Shown one piece after another: positions 45,073 through 54,399 of a stretch of 64,000 nt of DNA (position 1 is the stretch's first letter; every line of letters starts with the position of its first letter). The notes beneath the pieces are model-generated. The model did not search any database and had not been told where the DNA came from. It saw nothing but the letters and a program-made list of their open reading frames with translations. Both the position numbers and the translations under genes were made by a program. Origin of the DNA: Chitinophagaceae bacterium (GTDB lineage: Bacteria; Bacteroidota; Bacteroidia; Chitinophagales; Chitinophagaceae); NCBI GenBank assembly GCA_016713965.1, contig JADJOC010000009.1:868001-932000 (forward strand), read 5' to 3'.

Positions 45073-45107
45073 TAAAAAAGCGCTGGACAATTTACAGCGC
45101 TTTTTTA
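45073..45107. terminator. Bidirectional intrinsic terminator
   Basis: A perfect 13-bp stem TAAAAAAGCGCTG/CAGCGCTTTTTTA (45073-45085/45095-45107) with a nine-base loop gives a U-run on each strand. It separates the YwqK remnant from the convergent response regulator. Confidence 0.85.
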
Positions 45108-45127
45108 TTAAAAATATATTCGAAAAT

Positions 45128-45826
45128 TTACTCCGCTACCACTAATCTAAACCCGTTACCATGAATATTTACAATTTCAATAGCAGGGTCTTCTTTTAAA
45201 TATTTGCGCAGTTTGGCAATATACACATCCATGCTACGGCCATTAAAGTAAGTATCGCTCCCCCATATTTTTTTCAGGGCAACATCTCTTTGTAACAAAT
45301 CATTTTTATATTCACTCAGCATTTTCAGCAATTCATTTTCTTTAGGAGACAGAGTGGTTGTTTTGCCGGCAATGGTAAGCTCACGCAGGCGTGGATTAAA
45401 ATGATATTTTCCTAAATCAAATTCTGCATTTACTTCTTCACGGTGCATTTCCTCGTTGCGTTTTAAAATTGCTTTTATTTTTAATAATAAAACTTCGCTG
45501 TCAAAAGGTTTGGTGATGTAATCGTCAGCACCAAGTTTATAGCCCTGTATAATATCATCCTTCATGGTTTTGGCACTCAGGAAAAATAACGGCACATCCG
45601 GGTTAATGTCACGCACTTCTTCAGCCAGGGTAAAGCCATCCATATTAGGCATCATCACATCCAGCAGGCAGATATCAAATTTTTCCCTTTGAAAAGCAGC
45701 TAAACCTAAGCGTCCGTCTCTTTCCAGCGTTACGTCATAATCATTTAGTTCTAAATAATTTTTTAATACCATGCCGAGGTTCGTATCATCTTCGCAAAGT
45801 AAAATTTTGGGTTTTGCTGATTCCAT
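45128..45826 (-). CDS. OmpR/PhoB-family response regulator
   Basis: A 232-residue regulator from the ATG at 45826 (MESAKPKILLCEDDTNLGMV); 17 residues upstream are rejected. It has a receiver domain (acidic pair EDD, phospho-Asp in CLLDVMMPNMDGF, Lys in YITKPFD) and a winged-helix C-terminal domain (TLSPKENELLKMLSEYKND, SMDVYIAKLRKYLKEDP). It is close to the RprY-type regulators of Bacteroidota. No kinase gene is adjacent, so its partner is elsewhere. Confidence 0.93.
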   Translation of the reverse strand: MESAKPKILLCEDDTNLGMVLKNYLELNDYDVTLERDGRLGLAAFQREKFDICLLDVMMPNMDGFTLAEEVRDINPDVPLFFLSAKTMKDDIIQGYKLGADDYITKPFDSEVLLLKIKAILKRNEEMHREEVNAEFDLGKYHFNPRLRELTIAGKTTTLSPKENELLKMLSEYKNDLLQRDVALKKIWGSDTYFNGRSMDVYIAKLRKYLKEDPAIEIVNIHGNGFRLVVAE

Positions 45827-46367
45827 ATTATTTAAATTAGTTGATGAGCAATATAAAATTAAATAGCCGTTGCTCATGCGAATATAGTACCTAATTTTTT
45901 GTTAAAGAAGTTTTAGTAGGAACACAGGTGAAACGGATAAAACTGGTTTACACAGGAATATTTTTAAAACTGGCTGTTTTTAAGGCAAACCTCGTTTATA
46001 TATTTTTGCAAATAATTTTTTTGGTAACCGGCTTTTGTATCCTGATTGAACTGCCGTGGCGCTGTGCCCCGCCAAAGGCGGTGGACGCTCCGTTCGTCTT
46101 TGGTAATGCTATTTGGCTTTTATGAAATATGTTCATAATGTTTTGCTAAAAATATTATGGGTATTGAATAGCTCCGCCCTTCAGGGCGAAGGGAAATAGT
46201 GCGATGCAACTGTGCCACTCCCTTGTATCGCATATCAATAATCATCTTTAATTATGCTTTGCACCTATTGCTCCGCAGGAGCACAATTCACACAATTACA
46301 AATCCTTAACCCCTTTTTACGCCTTAACGGCTTTGCGGTAAAATATTTACCTTCATAAAAAAATACC
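45827..46367. other. Intergenic region with short palindromes; no gene seen
   Basis: About 540 bases without a supported gene. It holds hairpins CGCCCTTCAGGGCG (about 46177), TGCTCCGCAGGAGCA (about 46269) and a GCCCCGCCAAAGGCGGTGG palindrome near 46065 of the REP type. Promoters for both divergent genes must lie here. Confidence 0.5.
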
Positions 46368-47157
46368 ATGCGTACTAATCACGAAATAGATTATAAAATT
46401 TACGGAGAAGAACTACAGTTTGTAGAAATCGAATTAGACCCCAATGAAACTGCTATTGCAGAAAGCGGTGCTTTTATGATGATGGACAATGATATCCAGA
46501 TGCAAACTATTTTTGGAGATGGCAGCCAGCAGCAGAACGGTGGCATTTTAGGAAAATTATTAAGCGCCGGAAAGCGTTTACTCGTTGGCGAAAGTTTATT
46601 TATGACTGCATTTACTAATACCGGGCAGGGGAAAAAAAGGGTAAGCTTTGCAGCACCATACACGGGTAAAATTATTGCTTTTGATTTGCAGAAGCTGGGC
46701 GGTAAAATTATTGCACAAAAGATGCTTTTTATGCGCTGCCAAAGGGGTAAGCATAGGTATAGAATTTCAAAAAAGATTGGGCACCGGTATTTTTGGGGGC
46801 GAAGGTTTTATTATGCAAAAAGTAGAAGGGGATGGTATGGCATTTGCCCATGCCGGAGGCTATGTGGTAGAAAGGGATTTGAAAGCAGGAGAAATCTTAA
46901 AAGTAGATACAGGCTGTGTGGTAGCTTATACTGCAGGTGTAGATTTTGATATTGAATTTATCAAAGGCATAAAAAACTGGATGTTTGGCGGTGAAGGTTT
47001 ATTTTTTGCGGTTTTAAAAGGCCCGGGCAAAGTATGGCTGCAATCCTTGCCAATCAGCAGGCTGGCCGGACGTATAATGCAATACGGAACTTACAATCGT
47101 AAAGAGGAAGGTAGCCTTTTAGGCGGGCTGGGTAATTTACTGGATGGAAGGGAATAG
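46368..47157 (+). pseudogene. AIM24/TIGR00266-family protein, frame broken
   Basis: The family folds as a beta-prism trefoil of unknown role. The first half (FVEIELDPNETAIAESGAFM, GKLLSAGKRLLVGESLFMTA) and the second half (VSIGIEFQKRLGTGIFGGEG, DFDIEFIKGIKNWMFGGEGL) are complete but in different frames. Around 46720-46735, ACAAAAGATGCTTTTTATGC should have one more A and one more T to read AQKDAFLCAAKG. Two missing homopolymer bases restore about 263 residues. Confidence 0.87.
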
Positions 47158-47180
47158 TTAAATTGTTTATCTTTGAAGCT

Positions 47181-47603
47181 ATGGAAAAAACAATTCATCA
47201 AGGCCGTAATGTGAAGCGTTTCAGGGAAATGCAGGGCTACAAGCAGGAAGCTTTTGCCAGTATGTTGGGAGAAGACTGGAACCAAATAAAGATTTCCCGA
47301 TTGGAAGCGAAAGAAGAAATTGAGCCTGAGTTAATGGAGCAGATAGCCCAAGCTTTAAAAGTGCCTGTAGAAGCTTTAAAAAATTTTGATGAGGAGGGTG
47401 CTATAAATATTATAGCTAATACATTTACTGATTTTAAAGATAATGCACAGAATGTTATAGCAATGAATTATTATTCTGCCGTTAACCCGATTGACAAATG
47501 GATGGAAGCATTAGAAGAAAATAAAAAGTTGTATATGGCTTTGTTAAAAGAAAAAGATGAAAAAATTGCTTTGCTGGAGAAGTTGAGTAGCGGAAAGAAA
47601 TAA
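47181..47603 (+). CDS. XRE-family regulator with C-terminal coiled coil, paralogue 2
   Basis: A 140-residue paralogue of the gene at 41110, with the same first ten residues, the same HTH (NVKRFREMQGYKQEAFASML, WNQIKISRLEAKEEIEPELM) and coiled coil (WMEALEENKKLYMALLKEKD). The linker differs (NTFTDFKDNAQNVIAMNYYS). The start is the ATG at 47181, five bases after a TATCTTTG box. Both copies might recognise related sites. It follows the AIM24 gene by 23 bases. Confidence 0.88.
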   Translation: MEKTIHQGRNVKRFREMQGYKQEAFASMLGEDWNQIKISRLEAKEEIEPELMEQIAQALKVPVEALKNFDEEGAINIIANTFTDFKDNAQNVIAMNYYSAVNPIDKWMEALEENKKLYMALLKEKDEKIALLEKLSSGKK

Positions 47604-47753
47604 CTGCAAAATTAAATGGCCTGCAATTCAATTGAAGTATTTGTCAAGAGAAAGTTTAGCAGCAAGGCATAATAAAGATAAATAAGGAGATACAGTACAA
47701 GTGAGTGACACAACCGGGGTGGAATAAAGGTATTTAGCTGTTAACAAAATACA

Positions 47754-47786
47754 AAAAGGATCCGCAGCTTTGCTGCGGATCCTTTT
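47754..47786. terminator. Strong bidirectional intrinsic terminator
   Basis: AAAAGGATCCGCAGC (47754-47768) and GCTGCGGATCCTTTT (47772-47786) form a 15-bp stem with a TTT loop and U-runs on both strands. It lies between convergent genes. Confidence 0.93.
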
Positions 47787-47806
47787 GTATTAAATATAAA
47801 TTCAAA

Positions 47807-48574
47807 TTAATTCCTGCTCGAAATTTTTGATAATAACCTTAATATTTCTAAATACAACCATACAATAGTTACCAGTAAACCAAATGCCCCATACCACTCC
47901 ATATATTTCGGAGCACCCATCTCTACACCTTGCTCTATCATGTCAAAATCGAGGATTAAATTCAATGCGGCAATTGCTACTACAAATAATGAAAAACCAA
48001 TTCCCATGCTAGAGCCTTCATGTAAAAAAGGCATATTATCATATCCAAATGCACGCAATACCAGCACTAATAAATAAAATATAGCAATACCAGCGGTAGC
48101 GGTAATTATAATTGATTTAAATCTTTGAGTGGCTTTGATAATTTTGAAGCTATATAATAAATACATAGCTATGGCACATCCAAATGTTAACCCTACAGCA
48201 TTTATAATAATATTAGGTGCCCTGTCTTCAAAAGCATAACTATAATATGCCGAAATTGCACCAACGAAAAGGCCTTCAAGCAAAGCATATGCCGGGGCTA
48301 AAAAAGGTGCCCACTGTTTTTTAAATATTAAAATAATGGCAACAACTAGTCCTCCCAAAGCTCCAGTCCAAATTAGCGGTTGTACATTTCCACCTTCTGC
48401 AAATTCTTTCCAGGAGTAAAATGATGTACCCAATACCATCAAAAATAAAAAACCGAATTTGTTAAGTGTGCCCTTCACCGTCATTGCGTTCTCATGTGTT
48501 ACTACATTACCCAACACGGTATCCCTGAAGCGGTTTTCACCTAAAGTAGGGTTGCCTGATCTAAATAGCGACAT
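47807..48574 (-). CDS. Bax inhibitor-1/YccA-family membrane protein
   Basis: A 255-residue protein with seven membrane segments; the start at 48574 (MSLFRSGNPTLGENRFRDTV) matches Bacteroidota relatives, and 30 upstream residues are rejected. Segments include FLFLMVLGTSFYSW, LVVAIILIFK, VGLTFGCAIAMYLLYSF and GLLVTIVWLYLEILRLL. Bacterial members include the BsYetJ calcium leak channel and YccA, an FtsH substrate. The acidic pair in the last helices is not obvious, so channel activity is uncertain. Confidence 0.9.
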   Translation of the reverse strand: MSLFRSGNPTLGENRFRDTVLGNVVTHENAMTVKGTLNKFGFLFLMVLGTSFYSWKEFAEGGNVQPLIWTGALGGLVVAIILIFKKQWAPFLAPAYALLEGLFVGAISAYYSYAFEDRAPNIIINAVGLTFGCAIAMYLLYSFKIIKATQRFKSIIITATAGIAIFYLLVLVLRAFGYDNMPFLHEGSSMGIGFSLFVVAIAALNLILDFDMIEQGVEMGAPKYMEWYGAFGLLVTIVWLYLEILRLLSKISSRN

Positions 48575-48688
48575 ATAAATAAATTTAGATATTAAAATTA
48601 CAAAATAATTTATGAATAGATGCATTTTAACTACAAATACATAATAGAAGGTGTGAAATAGCAAATAAATTTAGAGTATCAAGTTCCT

Positions 48689-48696
48689 TATCTTTG
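48689..48696 (+). promoter_or_regulatory. TATCTTTG -7 box upstream of pheS
   Basis: A consensus Bacteroidota -7 box ending four bases before the pheS ATG, which predicts a leaderless transcript. I see no matching TTG at the usual -33 distance. Confidence 0.55.
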
Positions 48697-48700
48697 CCCG

Positions 48701-49736
48701 ATGCAAAATTTATTACAGCAAATAGCATTGTATAAAGAAGAAATAGCAGCTTTTAATGAAGGTGATGCAGAGGCATTTCGTATAAAATATTTAGGTTCAA
48801 AAGGATTGATAAAAACTGTAATGGGCGAAATGAAAAATGTGCCTAATGAACAAAAGAAAGAAGCAGGCCAGTTATTGAATGATTTTAAATTATTTGCAGA
48901 AGAAAAGTACAATGGGCTGAAACCGACGACCGACGACCGACAACCGACGACCGATAATGAGATTGATTTGACATTGCCAGGTGATGTGCTACCAATTGGT
49001 TCCCGCCATCCCATAAGCCTGACGAAAAATAAAATAATCTCTATTTTTTAACAGGTTAGGATTTGCTGTGGCAGAAGGCCCGGAGATAGAAGATGACTGG
49101 CATAATTTTACCGCATTAAATTTACCGGAACACCATCCGGCACGTGATATGCAGGATACTTTTTATATTGCTCATCCCGCCGATGGCGGGACTGATTGGC
49201 TGCTACGTACGCATACCAGCAACGTACAGGTACGGGAAATGGAAAAAGGTAAATTGCCCATACGTATTATTTGCCCGGGACGTGTATACCGCAATGAAAC
49301 AATCAGTGCCAGAGCACATTGCTTTTTTCACCAGGTAGAGGGGTTGTATATTGCAGAAAACGTATCCTTTGCAGATCTTAAACAAACATTGTATTTTTTT
49401 GTGCAGGAGATGTTTGGCAGTAATATAAAAATACGTTTCAGGCCGAGTTATTTTCCTTTTACTGAGCCTAGTGCAGAAATGGATATCAGTTGTTTGATTT
49501 GTGAAGGCAACGGATGTAATGTGTGTAAATATACGGGTTGGGTAGAAATCCTGGGGTGTGGAATGGTGCACCCAAATGTATTGGACAATTGTGGGATCGA
49601 CAGCAATAAATATACAGGCTTTGCTTTTGGAATGGGCATAGAACGAATTACTATGCTAAAGTATCAGATAAAAGATCTACGTTTGTTTAGTGAAAATGAT
49701 ATAAGATTTTTAAAACAGTTTACAGCTGCAAATTAA
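48701..49736 (+). pseudogene. pheS: Phenylalanyl-tRNA synthetase alpha subunit, one apparent frameshift
   Basis: PheS carries the aminoacylation site. The N-terminal coiled coil (YKEEIAAFNEGDAEAFRIKY, LGSKGLIKTVMG) is followed by the class II core: GSRHPISLTKNKI, motif 2 ICPGRVYRNETISARAHCFF and motif 3 FAFGMGIERITMLKY. Near 49050 one extra T in TTTTTT shifts the frame between IISIF and NRLGFAVAEGP. An insert PTTDDRQPTTDN before EIDLTLPG is encoded by a heptanucleotide array. As an essential enzyme, it is probably intact in the cell. Confidence 0.94.
48922..48956. repeat. Heptanucleotide array (ACCGACG)5 inside pheS
   Basis: Five consecutive heptamers ACCGACG, ACCGACG, ACCGACA, ACCGACG and ACCGATA fall in the linker between the coiled coil and the catalytic domain. 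Because 7 is not a multiple of 3, the array is read in all three phases (PTTDDRQPTTDN). Confidence 0.85.
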
Positions 49737-49900
49737 CAGTTTAATTTTTGCAAATAAATAACATATTTATAACTATAGGACCTGCTCTAATTTCTAACCG
49801 TGGTAACATTGCAGGGTTATAAAAATTTCAGATCTGTTTGGCATTATTATTGTAAAAATGCAATTCAAGCCACTTTACTAATTAATTTAAAATTTATCAC

Positions 49901-50407
49901 ATGAAAATTAAATACTTTACTATTTGCATAGGTTTAATTATTGCATCAGTTTTCTTAAGCTCATGTTCTGTATCAAAAGATGCAAAAGGAATGAAGAAGA
50001 GTATCAACGGTAATTGGACTTTACAATCTATCACTACCGAAGGGGCAAGCGTAGAGGGGGTTGATATTAAAATGAAAGCCAGTATTTTTAATGAAGCAGA
50101 TTATAATTGTTTTATTGGCAGTTCATGGAGCTTTATAGCTAATAATAGTACAGGAAGTTATACTATTGCCAATGGTGGAAATTGTGTAGGTGTAACCCGT
50201 AATATTAAATGGTCTATTTATGAACCAGCAGGAGGAGAAAAATCATTTCAGTTTAAAAGATTAGAAAATAAACGTACAGCCATGGATGATAATAATGGCT
50301 TTAGGTTAAGGATAACTACTTTAGAAGATAATGTCATGCAATTAAAATCAGATAATAATTTTGAAGGTAGGACCGTTACGCTTGTTTACAACTTTGTCAG
50401 GAATTAA
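49901..50407 (+). CDS. Lipocalin-like lipoprotein
   Basis: A 168-residue lipoprotein (lipobox VFLSSC, Cys22). The mature part is a beta-barrel-like lipocalin_4 pattern: SINGNWTLQSITTEG, ADYNCFIGSSWSFIANNSTG, RNIKWSIYEP and GFRLRITTLEDNVMQL. The family often sits in the outer membrane in Bacteroidota; ligand unknown. It is 31 bases upstream of the OmpA-like gene and probably co-transcribed, suggesting an envelope role. Confidence 0.82.
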   Translation: MKIKYFTICIGLIIASVFLSSCSVSKDAKGMKKSINGNWTLQSITTEGASVEGVDIKMKASIFNEADYNCFIGSSWSFIANNSTGSYTIANGGNCVGVTRNIKWSIYEPAGGEKSFQFKRLENKRTAMDDNNGFRLRITTLEDNVMQLKSDNNFEGRTVTLVYNFVRN

Positions 50408-50438
50408 ATCAGCATTTTAAAAAAATAAATAATTACTC

Positions 50439-51161
50439 ATGAAACAAATTTTTGCAAAAACTTCAATCGCTGTTGCAGCATTAGTAATGATGGCAACAAC
50501 TGGTTGCGAACCAACAAAAAAATTAAATAATACCCAAAAAGGTGCAGGCATAGGTGCTGCAGCAGGTGGTGTACTTGGCGGTGTAATAGGCAATAATGTA
50601 GGCAATAAAAACAATACAATACTAGGTGCTGTACTGGGCGCTGCCGTAGGCGGAGTAGTAGGTGGTGTAATTGGGAATAAAATGGATCGCCAGGCAGAAG
50701 CCATTAAAGAAGAAATACCCGGTGCAGAAGTACAAAGGGTAGGTGAAGGTATCAATGTCACTTTCAGTGAAAATAATCCTGACGGGTCTAAAATGGGTGT
50801 ATTTTTTAATACCGGCCAGTTTAATATTTCAGCAAATTCTAAAATAGCTTTGGATAAACTGGTAAAAGTATTTAACATGTATCCGGAAACAAACATTTTA
50901 ATTGAAGGGCATACAGATGATGTAGGCTCTGATGGTTCTAATATGACACTCTCCCAGAAAAGGGCAGGTGCAGTTGGCAGCTATCTTAAAGAAGCGGGCA
51001 TAAATTCTAATCGCCTTACTGTTAAATGGTATGGAGAAACGCAGCCAAAAGTGGCTAATACAAACGATGCCGGCAGGGCTGAAAACCGCCGGGTGGAATT
51101 TGGCATCACTGCTAATGAAAAAATGAAAGCAGATGCTGCAAAAGAAGCACAAAATAATTAA
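50439..51161 (+). CDS. OmpA-family lipoprotein with glycine-zipper segment
   Basis: A 240-residue protein with lipobox ATTGC (Cys23), a glycine-zipper region (about 35-80: GAGIGAAAGGVLGGVIGNNV and a second copy) and a C-terminal OmpA peptidoglycan-binding domain (about 115-225: ILIEGHTDDVGSDGSNMTLS, QKRAGAVGSYLKEAGI, RAENRRVEFGI). It should link the outer membrane to the cell wall. The glycine zippers resemble those of YmgG/Rick_17kDa proteins. Confidence 0.92.
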   Translation: MKQIFAKTSIAVAALVMMATTGCEPTKKLNNTQKGAGIGAAAGGVLGGVIGNNVGNKNNTILGAVLGAAVGGVVGGVIGNKMDRQAEAIKEEIPGAEVQRVGEGINVTFSENNPDGSKMGVFFNTGQFNISANSKIALDKLVKVFNMYPETNILIEGHTDDVGSDGSNMTLSQKRAGAVGSYLKEAGINSNRLTVKWYGETQPKVANTNDAGRAENRRVEFGITANEKMKADAAKEAQNN

Positions 51162-51191
51162 TTAAAATTATAGCAAAAGGTGGTTTTATTT

Positions 51192-51258
51192 ACTGTTGTG
51201 TGATTTATCTTTTGAACTTAAAAATTCAAAAAGTATATAATCACACAACAGTTTTTTA
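51192..51258 (+). terminator. Hairpin with U-run after the OmpA-like gene
   Basis: ACTGTTGTGTGAT (51192-51204) and ATCACACAACAGT (51240-51252) are exact complements, with an internal GAACTTAAAAATTC mini-palindrome, followed by six T. The next gene starts 10 bases later, so it could also act on readthrough into that gene. Confidence 0.7.
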
Positions 51259-51267
51259 TTTTACAAT

Positions 51268-52116
51268 ATGATACAAACAATCTGCGTAATTGGTGCGGGC
51301 ACTATGGGTAGCGGTATTGCTCAAACGGCTGCCCAAAGTGGTTTTACAACTTTATTATTTGATATAAATACTACAATATTAGAGCAGGCTAAAATATCTA
51401 TCCAGAAAAACCTGCAATATTTAACAGGTAAACAAAAAATAACTGAAGCTGATAAAACTGCTATTTATAACCGCATACAATTTACCAGTGATATTAAAAA
51501 TTGTATTGCAGATATTATAATCGAAGCCATTGTAGAAAAAATAGAAGTTAAAGTAGCTGTCTTTAACCAGCTGGCAGCAATAAATAATCCGCAGGTAATT
51601 TTTGCTACCAATACTTCTTCACTTTCCGTATCGGAGATACAAAAAAAAGTAGCGCATCCCCAAAGAGTAATCGGAATGCACTTTTTTAACCCTGCCCCTT
51701 TGATGAAATTAGTGGAAGTAGTAAAAGGTGAGCAAACTGATAACACTGTGGCAAAAGAAGTTTATGAATTATGTAAAGCGATAAATAAAACCCCGGTTTT
51801 GTGCAAAGATGCTCCCGGCTTTATTGTAAACCGGGTAGCCCGGCATTATTATTTGGAAGCAATGAAACTCGTAGAAAATAATTATGCCACTATTGAAGAT
51901 GTAGATCTTATCATGGATGCAAGCGGCTTTAAAATGGGGCCCTTTAAATTAATGGATTTAATAGGCATGGACATTAATCTTGCAGTATCACAATATGTCT
52001 ACAATGCCTTCAACCAGCAAGAACGGTTTAAGCCTTCCCCACTGCAAATAAATAAGGTTGAAAAGGGTGAGCTTGGTAAAAAAACAGGGAAAGGGTTTTA
52101 TAATTATAACATATAA
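51268..52116 (+). CDS. 3-hydroxybutyryl-CoA-type dehydrogenase (PaaH/Hbd family)
   Basis: A 282-residue NAD-dependent 3-hydroxyacyl-CoA dehydrogenase. The Rossmann motif GAGTMGSGIAQTAAQ is at residues 8-22, and the catalytic His is in GMHFFNPAPLMKLVEVV. The C-terminal domain has PGFIVNRVARHYYLEA and LMDLIGMDIN. It could serve the 3-hydroxyadipyl-CoA step of phenylacetate breakdown, but it lies 35 kb from the paa genes, so general fatty-acid use is equally possible. Confidence 0.92.
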   Translation: MIQTICVIGAGTMGSGIAQTAAQSGFTTLLFDINTTILEQAKISIQKNLQYLTGKQKITEADKTAIYNRIQFTSDIKNCIADIIIEAIVEKIEVKVAVFNQLAAINNPQVIFATNTSSLSVSEIQKKVAHPQRVIGMHFFNPAPLMKLVEVVKGEQTDNTVAKEVYELCKAINKTPVLCKDAPGFIVNRVARHYYLEAMKLVENNYATIEDVDLIMDASGFKMGPFKLMDLIGMDINLAVSQYVYNAFNQQERFKPSPLQINKVEKGELGKKTGKGFYNYNI

Positions 52117-52185
52117 AACCTGATTTTTAATTTGGTAGCAGCATTTTATTCCCATCTTTGCATATACAAAAATTAACCTCTCTAA

Positions 52186-53163
52186 ATGATTTTAGTAACC
52201 GGTGGTTCTGGCTTATTAGGAAAAGAATTGATCTGTCAATTATTAGCCGGAGGCAAAGAAGTAACTGCTATTTATAATAAAACTCCCTTGCCAGATTTTA
52301 ATTCTGCAAAATTAATCCAGGTACAATGTAATATCCTGGATGTGATAGGCCTCGAAGAAGTAATGCAAAATGTAGAGCAGGTGTATCATTGTGCTGCAAT
52401 AGTTTCCTTTAGTCCAAAAAAGAAAAATCAATTATTTAAAATTAATATTGAAGGAACAGCGAATGTAGTTAATGCTGCCCTTGATGCCGGTGTAAAAAAA
52501 ATGTTGTACGTAAGCAGTGTGGCAGCTTTAGGCAGGATAAGGGAAAATGAAGTTATCAATGAAACAATGAACTGGACAGAAGAAACCAGCAACAGCATTT
52601 ATGGAAAAAGCAAGTACCTGGCAGAAATGGAAGTATGGAGGGGGATAGGCGAAGGATTAAATGCTGTAATGGTAAATCCATCTTTAATACTTGGGGCCGG
52701 TGACTGGCAGAGCGGGTCATCACAAATATTTAAAAATGTTTATGATGAGTTTCCCTGGTATTCTAATGGCATTACAGGCTTTGTAGATGTGAGGGACGTT
52801 GCCGGTGCAATGATACAGTTAATGCAAAGTGATATTAGCAAGGAAAGGTTTATTATAAGTGCTGACAATAAAAGTTATGGCTATGTTTTTAATTTAATCG
52901 CAAAGGCTTTTGGCAAAAAGCCACCCCATAAAAAAGTAACACCTCTTATCGCTAAAATTGTATGGCGCCTGGAAGCAATAAAAAGTTTATTTACAGGGAG
53001 GGATCCATTAATCACTAAAGAAACTGCACATACAGCTTTAGCAAAAGTGAATTTTGATAATACTAAATTATTTAAGTTTATACCGGGGTTTACTTATCAT
53101 TCAATTGAGGATACTATCGCATATACCTGTGCCCAAATACAACAAAAGCTTAACACGCAGTAG
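52186..53163 (+). CDS. NAD-dependent epimerase/dehydratase (extended SDR)
   Basis: A 325-residue SDR with GGSGLLGKEL (nucleotide site, residues 6-15), HCAAIVSF, VSSVAALG and the catalytic Y-x3-K in SIYGKSKYLAE. The pattern fits dihydroflavonol-4-reductase-like or sugar-nucleotide epimerases. The substrate is unknown. It follows the dehydrogenase by 69 bases in the same direction. Confidence 0.9.
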   Translation: MILVTGGSGLLGKELICQLLAGGKEVTAIYNKTPLPDFNSAKLIQVQCNILDVIGLEEVMQNVEQVYHCAAIVSFSPKKKNQLFKINIEGTANVVNAALDAGVKKMLYVSSVAALGRIRENEVINETMNWTEETSNSIYGKSKYLAEMEVWRGIGEGLNAVMVNPSLILGAGDWQSGSSQIFKNVYDEFPWYSNGITGFVDVRDVAGAMIQLMQSDISKERFIISADNKSYGYVFNLIAKAFGKKPPHKKVTPLIAKIVWRLEAIKSLFTGRDPLITKETAHTALAKVNFDNTKLFKFIPGFTYHSIEDTIAYTCAQIQQKLNTQ

Positions 53164-53229
53164 TATAAATTTGTTTAATTAATAATTATCTATGTAACCT
53201 GTGCCAATAATTGGTAAAAAATAATATCA

Positions 53230-54396
53230 ATGAAAAAATTTTTGTCCGCTCTTATTGTAATGCTTTTTTCTTTAACGGCATTTCCCCAATCTACACATTA
53301 CTATATTTCCGGGAAGGTGGTTGATATCGTTACTAAAAATCCTTTGCATGGTGCATCTGTATTTGCACAGAATACAACCATAGGTACTGCTACAGATAAA
53401 GATGGCAATTTTAAATTGCAATTGCCTAAAGGCGGCTATGATTTAGTAATTACATATACTGGTTATGAAACCGGAACCAGGAGGATTACTACCGCTGATG
53501 CTGCAGCTAATATTGTAATAGAAATAAAGCAGCAGGAGAAGTCATTGGCTGATGTAGCTATTAAGGCATCTTATGAAGTGCAGGATGGATGGGCGAAATA
53601 TGGTGATTTTTTTATTGAGCATTTTATTGGAAATACCCCCAACGGCAAGCAGTGCATAATAAAAAACCCCGATTCCTTAAAATTCTATTTTTATAAAAGA
53701 AAAAATCGTTTAAAAGTTTTATCCAATGCACCTGTAGAAGTTGAGAATAATGCGTTAGGATACAGAATAAAATATGCACTGGATTCCTTTGCTTATGATT
53801 ATAATACAAAAGCAAGCATTTATACAGGATCTCCGTTATTTGAAGAAATGCAACCTGGTACTGAAGAACAAAAACTACAGTGGGATGCCAACCGGAAAAA
53901 AGCATATAATGGTTCTTTGCTGCAGCTAATGCGTTATATTTATAACGAAGAATTGGAGAATGATGAATTTGAAATCCAGCTGTTAGCTAAAGAAGGAGAT
54001 GCAGAACAGGCCATAGCTCCGGATGATATTTATGATGCGTTACATTATATCAAAGATGATAGTACACAAACAGTGGAAATAACGCCAAGCCAAAAAATCT
54101 TGCTGTGATATACAAAAAAGAAATGCCGGATGAATTATATATAAAAGCTAATCCCCAAGAACCAACTGATTTTCAGCTTACGTATTTATTTTTACAGATG
54201 CTCCTTCTATAATCATAGAGCAAAACGGTTATTATTATGAACAGAATGATTTAACTTTTAACGGTTGGATGGCCTGGGAAAAGTAGGCGATATGCTGCCA
54301 TATGATTTTAAAACGGATTGATTAAACTATACCTCGCCTGTTACTTATCTGGCTACATATAAATTTAATCGAAGTTTAAATAACTTTAATCACTAA
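53230..54396 (+). pseudogene. Secreted CarboxypepD_reg-domain protein, frame broken near the 3' end
   Basis: A signal peptide ends TAFPQ. A carboxypeptidase-regulatory-like domain follows (ISGKVVDIVTKNPLHGASVF, then DKDGNFKLQLPKGGYDLVI), and a conserved body (DGWAKYGDFFIEHFIGNTPN, FYFYKRKNRLKVLSNAPVEV) of a Bacteroidota family of unknown function. The main frame ends at 54108. Matching text continues with VIYKKEMPDELYIKANPQEP, then in another frame APSIIIEQNGYYYEQNDLTF and a likely end at 54396. At least two indels and one TGA are needed. Confidence 0.8.
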
Positions 54397-54399
54397 TAA

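Noticed and set aside
45928..46125. A 65-codon frame between the OmpR regulator and the AIM24 gene
   Set aside because: It runs through REP-like palindromes and has no recognisable protein features.
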